A stretch of DNA of 11,623 nucleotides from a bacterium (lineage in GTDB: Bacteria > Ratteibacteria > UBA8468 > B48-G9 > JAFGKM01): contig JAOAEP010000008.1 of the NCBI GenBank assembly GCA_026416755.1, positions 1 to 11,623 on the forward strand, read 5' to 3'. The notes below the pieces were generated by a model, which saw only the letters and a list, made by a program, of their open reading frames with translations, was not told where the DNA came from and did not search any database. Both the position numbers and the translations under genes were made by a program. Of the stretch, positions 6,628 through 11,623 are shown one piece after another. Positions within the stretch are counted from its first letter, which is position 1, and each line of letters starts with the position of its first letter.

Positions 6628-7251
6628 ATGCCACTATATTTACTTTTTACAACTTCTTTTTTAGTTGGATTATCTGGTGCAGTGAGTCCAGGGCCTCTTT
6701 TTGTAGTGACAGTCGAAGAGACATTAAAAAAGGATTTTAAAGTAGGCCCTCAAATTATTTTAGGTCATTCATTACTTGAACTTTTCATGGTATTATTTTT
6801 AATTTTTGGATTTGGTGAGGTTTTGAAAGGAGAAAATGTACAAAAATATTTGAGTATAGTAGGTGGTGTTTTTCTAATTTATTTTGGTATTTCAACTTTT
6901 TTATCCTTTAAAAAATTAAAATTTAAAAAAAATAATTCACTAAATAATAAAAATTTCATTTTAATTTTAAAAGGGATTTTAGTCAGTTTAAGTAATCCTT
7001 ATTGGACTATTTGGTGGATAACTATTGGACTTGTTTATCTTTCCTTTGCGTTTCCTTATGGTTTTTTAGGTATTTTTTTATTCTTTATAGGTCACATTTT
7101 ATCTGATTTTTTATGGTATTCTATAGTTTCTTTCCTTGTATTTAAAAGTAAAAAAATGATTAGTGAAAGATACCTGAAATATTTATCTTTTTTCTTTGGA
7201 TTTTTTCTTATTTTTTTCGGATGTTTTTTAATTTTAAAAAAAATTATTTAG
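6628..7251 (+). CDS. LysE/RhtB-family inner-membrane exporter
   Basis: A 207-residue hydrophobic protein with about six predicted membrane segments, the family norm. The N-terminal signature AVSPGPLFVV at 18-27 is the conserved LysE/RhtB loop between helices. GHSLLELFMV near 46 and a later NPYWTIWW segment are also typical; in many members an Asn-Pro near mid-protein is conserved. LysE proteins export amino acids or related small molecules using the proton gradient. The substrate cannot be read from the sequence, and nearby genes give no firm hint. The start is 2 bp after rsmE, so it is likely translated by coupling. Its last 8 bp overlap the 3' end of the reverse-strand zinc-ribbon gene. Confidence 0.87.
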   Translation: MPLYLLFTTSFLVGLSGAVSPGPLFVVTVEETLKKDFKVGPQIILGHSLLELFMVLFLIFGFGEVLKGENVQKYLSIVGGVFLIYFGISTFLSFKKLKFKKNNSLNNKNFILILKGILVSLSNPYWTIWWITIGLVYLSFAFPYGFLGIFLFFIGHILSDFLWYSIVSFLVFKSKKMISERYLKYLSFFFGFFLIFFGCFLILKKII

Positions 7252-7489
7252 TACTTCCACATCTTGAACAGTATTTTATCCCAGTAGAATCAATGACAAA
7301 AGTAGAGATTTTTTCTTCGCAAATATGACATTTTTCCTTCCAAACAAATTCAATTGGAGGAATACATTTTATTTCGTTTCCACAATAAATACATTTAATT
7401 TTGTCTTCATAAATCTTAAAAACACTTATATCCCCTTTTGTACACTTACAATAAAGTCCTTCAATCCTATCTTTAAAAATTTGAGCCAT
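7244..7489 (-). CDS. Small double zinc-ribbon protein of unknown function
   Basis: An 81-residue protein with nine cysteines. C14-x-C16 with C33-x-x-C36 could form one zinc site, and C54-x-x-C57 with C74-x-x-C77 a second; C42 is unpaired. The two knuckle pairs end in CGNEI and CGSTK, as in rubredoxin-like zinc ribbons of transcription or RNA-binding factors. The cysteine spacing makes this the coding strand rather than the overlapping forward ORF at 7325-7537, which lacks any recognisable motif. The start is ATG at 7489-7487 on the reverse strand with only a weak AGGG upstream. It converges on the LysE gene with an 8 bp overlap and diverges from the 7558 gene, sharing a short 68 bp intergenic stretch. 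I do not recognise a specific family; binding of nucleic acid or protein is only inferred. Confidence 0.72.
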   Translation of the reverse strand: MAQIFKDRIEGLYCKCTKGDISVFKIYEDKIKCIYCGNEIKCIPPIEFVWKEKCHICEEKISTFVIDSTGIKYCSRCGSTK

Positions 7490-7532
7490 ATTTTATATTT
7501 TACCCTAATTTTATGGTTTTGTAAATCAATAG

Positions 7533-7538
7533 TATAAT
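7533..7538 (+). promoter_or_regulatory. Consensus -10 box for the three-gene unit at 7558
   Basis: A perfect TATAAT lies 20 bp before the ATG at 7558. The best -35 at 17 bp spacing is TTTATG (7510-7515), which is poor. The predicted start point is about 7545-7547, leaving a leader of only about 12 nt that just contains the ribosome site. Confidence 0.5.
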
Positions 7539-7547
7539 AAATAAAAT

Positions 7548-7552
7548 GGGGG
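7548..7552 (+). promoter_or_regulatory. Ribosome binding site choosing ATG 7558 over ATG 7546
   Basis: GGGGG followed by TAAAA-ATG repeats the layout before uxuB (GGAGG-TAAAA-ATG), with the same 5 bp spacing. This favours ATG 7558 over the in-frame ATG at 7546, which itself overlaps the site. Confidence 0.55.
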
Positions 7553-7557
7553 TAAAA

Positions 7558-8385
7558 ATGAAAATAAGTATGATGAGTTATACGATGTTTAGGGGGAAAT
7601 GGAAAGAAAATTTTAGTATAGAAAAATTATGTATGTTTACAAAAAATCTCGGGTTCGATGGAATTGACTGGGTTACAACTTATGGATATGATCCAAAAGA
7701 AATAAGAAAGATTATGGATGGTTATGGTCTTAAAACTGTATGTTATACTTTTTTTGTTGATATAAATTTTAAAGAAGAAAAATTAAGAAAGAAGGGTATA
7801 GAAGAAATAAAAAAAGGATTTGAAATTGCATCAATACTCGGTACAGACAAGGTAATGTTGCCATTAAGGGGGAAGAAAGAGTATACAAGAGATGAATCTA
7901 GAAAAAATGTAATTGAGGGACTTAGAGAAGTAATAAAGGAAAGTGGGAAATATAATATTAAAATAACTGTGGAACATTTTCCAGATATAAATGGTCCGTT
8001 TTTAGTTTCAGAAGATATAAATTCTGCAATAAAAGAAATACCGGATTTAAGAGTAACTTTTGATTCTGGAAACGTAATACTTGGTGGTGAAAAACCAGAG
8101 GATGCATTTATAAATAATCATGAATATATAGTACATGTTCATTTTAAGGACTGGATAATCTCAGAGGATGGGAAATTAGTAGGAGTTGATGGGAAAAAAT
8201 ATAAACCAGCACTTGTAGGAGAAGGGATTATTGATTATAAAAAACTTATAATGATTATGAAAAAATGTAATTATGACGGATATATAAATATTGAATATGA
8301 AGGAGATGAATATGAACCAGATTTTGCAATGAAAAAGGGATTGAATTTTTTAAGAAAGATTATGGAGGAGAAAAATGATGGATAA
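7558..8385 (+). CDS. Sugar phosphate isomerase/epimerase-like TIM barrel (AP endonuclease 2 fold)
   Basis: A 275-residue protein of the xylose-isomerase-like barrel family that includes hydroxypyruvate isomerases, tagatose/psicose epimerases and IolE/IolI-type inosose enzymes. The single-metal site is complete: E139 in VEHF, D169 in FDSGN, H195 in HVHFKD and E246 in NIEYEG. GEGIIDYKKL at 221-230 and CNYDGYINIE at 237-246 are the usual C-terminal motifs. The four metal ligands support isomerase or epimerase chemistry through an enediolate; the substrate is not assignable. An in-frame ATG at 7546 would add four residues. The 3' end overlaps the aminotransferase by 11 bp, which ties the two functions together. 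It is unrelated in detail to the isomerase at 3960, which is larger and has a two-metal site. Confidence 0.85.
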   Translation: MKISMMSYTMFRGKWKENFSIEKLCMFTKNLGFDGIDWVTTYGYDPKEIRKIMDGYGLKTVCYTFFVDINFKEEKLRKKGIEEIKKGFEIASILGTDKVMLPLRGKKEYTRDESRKNVIEGLREVIKESGKYNIKITVEHFPDINGPFLVSEDINSAIKEIPDLRVTFDSGNVILGGEKPEDAFINNHEYIVHVHFKDWIISEDGKLVGVDGKKYKPALVGEGIIDYKKLIMIMKKCNYDGYINIEYEGDEYEPDFAMKKGLNFLRKIMEEKNDG

Positions 8386-9679
8386 GAAACTTGCTATTTT
8401 TGGTGGTAAAAAAACGATTTCTGAAGGAATAATAAAAAAATGGCCCCCTGTTGACCAGACAGATATTGAATATGTTTTAAATTCTTTAAAAGGCGATATT
8501 CATTCATTTGGTCCGAATTGTAAAGAATTTGAAAAAGAATTTGCTCAATGGAATGGGAATAAATACGCAATAACAACAAACAGTGGAACTGCTGCATTAC
8601 ATATGGGTATTGCTGGTTGTGATTTAAGTTGTGGAGATGAGGTAATTGTTCCTGCTTATAGTTGGAGTTCTTCTGCAACTTGTATTTTACATCATAATTG
8701 TATTCCTATATTTGTAGATATTGATTTTAAAACAATGAACATAGATGTAAATAAAATTGAAGAAAAAATTACAGAAAGAACAAGAGCAATTATTGTAGTT
8801 CATCTGCATGGTCTTCCAGTAGAGATGGATAGAATTTTAGAAATTGCTAAAAAATATAACTTAAAAGTTATTGAAGATGCATGTCAAGCACATGGAGCAA
8901 AATATAAAGGAAAGAAAGTAGGAAATTTTGGTGATTGTAGTGCTTTTAGTTTTAATCAAAATAAATGTTTATGTTCTGGAGAAGGAGGGATGTTTGTGAC
9001 AGATAATGAAGAAATATATGAAAAAGCAAAGATGTTATGGAGTTTTGGAGAAACCAGAAGACCTTTTGAAGATAGAGATTATCATGCGTATGCTCTTGGA
9101 TGGATGTATAGGAATAATGATTTGACTGCTGCATTTGGAAGGGCACAACTCAAAAAACTTGATTGGTATATTGAAGTTCAGAAAAAAAATGCAAAAGTTT
9201 TGACTAAAATACTGAAAGAAATAGAAGGTTTAATTTTACCTTATGTTCCTGAAAATTGTGAGCATAACTGGTATAACTATACAATAAGATTAGATATGGA
9301 CTTTTTTGGGATTAAAAAAGATATAAGAAAATTTAGAGATTATGTTTTAAAAGCAATTCAGGCAGAAGGAGTGAAATGTGGGATATGGCAGAGTTTTATT
9401 TTACCTGCAATGACTGTTTTTCTTGCAAAGAATGCTTATGGGAAAGGATGTCCATGGAGTTGTCCTTATTATGGAAAGAATATAAATTATGTCCCTGAAG
9501 AATATCCTGTGGCTCAAAAGCACTGTGATACACATTTTGGAATGACTGAACCATTGAGAGCACCAAATGATGAAAAAGTTGCTGAACTTGTTGGAATATC
9601 TATAAAAAAAGTTATAGATGATATAAAAGAAAAAGGGCCTGAAAAATGGGTTAATAAAGTTGAAGAAGTTTTAAAATAA
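8375..9679 (+). CDS. DegT/DnrJ/EryC1/StrS-family PLP aminotransferase
   Basis: A 434-residue PLP fold type I enzyme; the family transfers an amino group, usually from Glu or Gln, to a keto-sugar or cyclitol ketone. The PLP site is complete: NSGTAALH at 69-76 for the phosphate, EDACQAHGA at 167-175 with D168 for the pyridine nitrogen, and K197 in SFNQNK followed by SGEGG for the Schiff base. The N-terminus with KKWPPV near 21-26 and the C-terminal segment GCPWSCPYYG are distinctive and may mark a subfamily; overall it recalls the scyllo-inosose/AHBA synthase branch, an inference from memory. ATG 8375 has GGAGG at 8364-8368 and overlaps the isomerase by 11 bp; ATG 8378 is the next choice. No dTDP-sugar genes are nearby, so deoxysugar antibiotic or O-antigen synthesis is less likely than catabolic or cyclitol chemistry. 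Confidence 0.9.
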   Translation: MMDKKLAIFGGKKTISEGIIKKWPPVDQTDIEYVLNSLKGDIHSFGPNCKEFEKEFAQWNGNKYAITTNSGTAALHMGIAGCDLSCGDEVIVPAYSWSSSATCILHHNCIPIFVDIDFKTMNIDVNKIEEKITERTRAIIVVHLHGLPVEMDRILEIAKKYNLKVIEDACQAHGAKYKGKKVGNFGDCSAFSFNQNKCLCSGEGGMFVTDNEEIYEKAKMLWSFGETRRPFEDRDYHAYALGWMYRNNDLTAAFGRAQLKKLDWYIEVQKKNAKVLTKILKEIEGLILPYVPENCEHNWYNYTIRLDMDFFGIKKDIRKFRDYVLKAIQAEGVKCGIWQSFILPAMTVFLAKNAYGKGCPWSCPYYGKNINYVPEEYPVAQKHCDTHFGMTEPLRAPNDEKVAELVGISIKKVIDDIKEKGPEKWVNKVEEVLK

Positions 9680-9684
9680 AGGAG
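9679..9684 (+). promoter_or_regulatory. Ribosome binding site supporting a GTG start
   Basis: AAGGAG lies 5 bp before GTG 9690 and immediately after the aminotransferase stop at 9677-9679. It supports GTG as the real start, since the protein begins directly with a conserved-looking LLIGWEEVNITP segment. Confidence 0.65.
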
Positions 9685-9689
9685 AAAAA

Positions 9690-11159
9690 GTGGGAAGAAG
9701 ATTGTTGATTGGATGGGAAGAGGTAAATATAACACCTGAACAGCCAGTTTGTTTATGTGGACAATTTCATGCAAGAATTTCAGAAGGTATAAAAGACCCT
9801 ATAACTGCTACTGTACTTGTTTTAGAGACAATTAAAGAAAAAGGGATTTCAGAATATGTTATTATGATTAGTTGCGATTTAGTCGTTATTCCATCAGTGT
9901 TTAAAAATAGAGTTATAGAAGAGATTAAAAAAAATTTACCCAATATAGAAGAAACAAAAGTTATAATAAATGCAACACATACTCATACAGCACCTGAACC
10001 AGGAGGAGATGTTTTTAGAGGTAAAGAAAGAGGTGATATTGTGGAATGTTATGGCATAGAACTTCCTGTTATGAGTCCTTATAATTTTATAAAATTTGCC
10101 TCTAAAAAAATAGGAGAAGGAGTTAAAAATGCATGGAGAAATAAAAAAGAAGGAGGAATTACTTATGGATTAGGATTCGCGGTTGTTGGACATAATAGAA
10201 GAATATCCTATTATAATGGACATTCTCAAATGTATGGTAAAACAGATATCCCAGATTTCACTCATGTAGAGGGATATGAAGACCATTCAATAAACTTGAT
10301 GGCAACTTATGGTAAAGATAAAAATTTAATAGGTTTTATTGTAAATATTGCCTGTCCATCTCAAGTAAGTGAAAATGAATTTTTGATAAGTGCTGATTTT
10401 TGGCATGAAACAAGAAAAGAAATAAGAAAAAGGTTTGGGGAAAAAGTTTTTATTTTACCTCAATGCAGTTCGGCAGGGGACCAGTCACCACATATTCTCA
10501 TAAATAAAAGAGCAGAAGAGAGAATGTTGAATTTATCAAATAGAACTCAAAGAGAAGAAATTGCTTCGAGAATTGTCAATGGAATTGAAAATATTATTCC
10601 ATTTATTGAAAAAGATGTTAACTACAATCCTGATCTTTCACATATCCATAAAAAAATTAAACTTTCAAGATATATTATTACTGAAGATATTTTAAATACC
10701 TGTTTAAAAGAAGCGGAAAAACATTATAAAGAATACGAGAGATTGAAGAAAAATTTGGAAGAAAATTCAGAGAAGAAAAAAGAAAAAAGATGGTATATTG
10801 AAATTACAAAAAACTACAGAATAGCACAGTGGTATTTTAGTGTAAAAGATAGATATGAAATTCAAAAATCAAATCCAAAAGTTGAAGTTGGGATTCATGT
10901 TTTAAAAATTGGAGATATTGTTTTTGCTACAAATCCTTTTGAATGTTATCTTGATTATGGAATGAGAATTAAAGCAAGAAGTAAAGCAATTCAGACATTT
11001 GTGGTACAACTTGTAGGTAGTGGAACATATCTTCCTACCGAAAAAGCAGTAAAAGGTGGAAGTTATGGCGCAATTGCTCCTAGTTGTGTTGTTGGGCCAG
11101 AAGGTGGTAGAGAACTTGTGGAGGAAACTTTAAAGTGTATTGAAGAGTTATTTATATAA
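9690..11159 (+). CDS. Neutral/alkaline ceramidase-like hydrolase, apparently cytosolic
   Basis: A 489-residue protein resembling the N-terminal domain of neutral/alkaline non-lysosomal ceramidase. Hallmarks are the opening GWEEVNITP at 8-16, an acidic strand SCDLV at 61-65, and NATHTHTAPEPG at 94-105, whose H97 and H99 fit the family zinc site. SADFWHET at 234-241 and CSSAGDQSPH at 259-268 match the GDVSP-type loop. Residues about 325-395 are lysine/glutamate-rich and probably helical or coiled, a loop-rich insertion. There is no signal peptide, unlike secreted ceramidases, and the partner genes act on sugars. I infer a hydrolase, perhaps an amidase or esterase, for a small sugar or amino-sugar derivative; ceramide as substrate is unsupported. 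The gene sits 10 bp after the aminotransferase. Its stop abuts the convergent MGMT-like gene with no gap. Confidence 0.8.
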   Translation: MGRRLLIGWEEVNITPEQPVCLCGQFHARISEGIKDPITATVLVLETIKEKGISEYVIMISCDLVVIPSVFKNRVIEEIKKNLPNIEETKVIINATHTHTAPEPGGDVFRGKERGDIVECYGIELPVMSPYNFIKFASKKIGEGVKNAWRNKKEGGITYGLGFAVVGHNRRISYYNGHSQMYGKTDIPDFTHVEGYEDHSINLMATYGKDKNLIGFIVNIACPSQVSENEFLISADFWHETRKEIRKRFGEKVFILPQCSSAGDQSPHILINKRAEERMLNLSNRTQREEIASRIVNGIENIIPFIEKDVNYNPDLSHIHKKIKLSRYIITEDILNTCLKEAEKHYKEYERLKKNLEENSEKKKEKRWYIEITKNYRIAQWYFSVKDRYEIQKSNPKVEVGIHVLKIGDIVFATNPFECYLDYGMRIKARSKAIQTFVVQLVGSGTYLPTEKAVKGGSYGAIAPSCVVGPEGGRELVEETLKCIEELFI

Positions 11160-11426
11160 TCATTTTAAAGATTTTTCCCATTCAAGAATAAATTTTTTAA
11201 ATTCCTCTCCATATATATATTTGCCAATTTTTCTATTTTTATATATAACTCTATGACATGGTATTGTAATTGGATAAGGATTTTCTTTTAATAAACTAGA
11301 AATATATCTTGTTCTTTTGGGCATATTTAATTTTTTACTAATTTCTGAATAACTTCTTGTCTCTCCTATAGGGATTTCCAATAAAATTTGCCATAATCTT
11401 TTTTTTATGGTATCTTTTTTCTTCAT
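11160..11426 (-). CDS. Minimal MGMT-family DNA alkyltransferase domain protein
   Basis: An 88-residue protein consisting only of the C-terminal, DNA-binding and active-site domain of O6-alkylguanine-DNA alkyltransferases (usually 150-180 residues). IPIGETRSYSEIS at 18-30 is the family opening. TRYISSLLKENP at 39-50 holds the recognition-helix arginine R40 and the conserved NP. IPCHRVI at 55-61 contains the methyl-accepting C57, and the last segment ends with a conserved-type Glu (E83). Because the cysteine is kept, it is not an alkyltransferase-like ATL protein with PWHR, and it may repair O6-methylguanine. The missing N-terminal domain is usual for short members. No Shine-Dalgarno is seen before ATG 11426-11424. 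It is convergent with the ceramidase-like gene and divergent from hisI. Confidence 0.85.
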   Translation of the reverse strand: MKKKDTIKKRLWQILLEIPIGETRSYSEISKKLNMPKRTRYISSLLKENPYPITIPCHRVIYKNRKIGKYIYGEEFKKFILEWEKSLK

Positions 11427-11462
11427 TTTATTTTTTTGATGACTTTAAATATTTTAAAAAAT

Positions 11463-11491
11463 ATTATAAAATTTATAAACGAAAATGGAAA
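11463..11491 (-). promoter_or_regulatory. Candidate promoter for the MGMT-like gene, overlapping the hisI start
   Basis: On the reverse strand TATAAT (11463-11468) is preceded by TTTCCA (11486-11491) at exactly 17 bp. The -35 would overlap the hisI start codon (ATG 11485-11487, two bases shared). AT-rich DNA gives many such matches, so this is tentative. Confidence 0.35.
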
Positions 11492-11623
11492 ATATCTTAA
11501 AATCTATAAAATTTGATGAAAAAGGGTTGATTTTAAGTATAGTTCAGGATTTAAATGGAGAAATTTTAATGGTAGCATATATGGATAAAGAAGCATTGGA
11601 AAAGACATTAAAGACAGGGAAAA
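11485..11623 (+). CDS. hisI: Phosphoribosyl-AMP cyclohydrolase, 3'-truncated by the window edge
   Basis: The first 46 residues of the histidine biosynthesis enzyme that opens the adenine ring of phosphoribosyl-AMP. The N-terminal pattern is clear: IKFDEKGLILSIVQD, then GEILMVAYMDKEAL and a TLKTG segment near the edge, matching FdekGLi...VQD and LMvAyMn.eAl.kT in known HisI proteins. The SRSR and zinc-binding cysteine motifs lie beyond the window, so a HisIE fusion cannot be ruled out. ATG 11485 has no recognisable Shine-Dalgarno, and no good forward promoter was found in the 58 bp upstream; TATTAT at 11462-11467 has no -35 at a sensible distance. Confidence 0.86.
   Translation, partial: MENILKSIKFDEKGLILSIVQDLNGEILMVAYMDKEALEKTLKTGK

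Noticed and set aside
7325..7537. Forward 70-residue ORF opposite the zinc-ribbon gene
   Set aside because: No ribosome site, no motif and low complexity; the reverse strand has regularly spaced Cys pairs.
8394..9774. Reverse-strand ORFs within the aminotransferase region (8394-8678, 8952-9146, 9514-9774)
   Set aside because: Composition-driven open frames opposite a complete PLP enzyme; no motifs.

Overview
The window is AT-rich, gene-dense bacterial DNA, roughly 30% G+C by eye. It has short or overlapping gene junctions and mostly strong AGGAGG-type ribosome binding sites. RsmE and HisI show that it is chromosomal and point to a bacterium. The mix of SDR-type uronate enzymes, xylose-isomerase-like TIM barrels, a DegT aminotransferase and a ceramidase-like protein recalls uncultivated sugar-degrading lineages (Omnitrophota/Ratteibacteria-like or Planctomycetes-like). 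That placement is inference; no marker in the window fixes the phylum. No mobile element, CRISPR array, tRNA or rRNA was seen, and no gap between genes exceeds about 120 bp.

Region 1 (1-1595) holds the 3' part of a radical SAM/SPASM protein. It overlaps an SDR oxidoreductase that closely resembles the Bacillus-type UxuB D-mannonate oxidoreductase (fructuronate reductase).

Region 2 (1596-7251) begins with a 119 bp gap carrying a plausible promoter. Seven tightly packed forward genes follow: 6-phosphogluconate dehydrogenase (gnd), an MNT nucleotidyltransferase and HEPN pair, a xylose-isomerase-like enzyme, a sirtuin, the 16S rRNA methyltransferase RsmE and a LysE-family exporter. Junctions run from a 14 bp overlap to a 10 bp gap, so this is probably one transcription unit. 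It mixes carbon metabolism, a toxin-antitoxin-like pair and housekeeping genes.

Region 3 (7244-7489, reverse) is a small double zinc-ribbon protein. Its 3' end overlaps that of the LysE gene.

Region 4 (7533-11159) is a compact three-gene forward unit with its own consensus -10 box. It encodes a sugar isomerase/epimerase-like TIM barrel, a DegT/DnrJ/EryC1 PLP enzyme and a neutral-ceramidase-like hydrolase without a signal peptide. The three look like successive steps of one cytosolic pathway acting on a sugar, cyclitol or amino-sugar derivative. I cannot name the substrate, and this is the best candidate here for an undescribed pathway.

Region 5 (11160-11623) has a minimal MGMT-type alkyltransferase domain on the reverse strand, divergent from the 5' end of hisI (histidine biosynthesis), which runs off the window.
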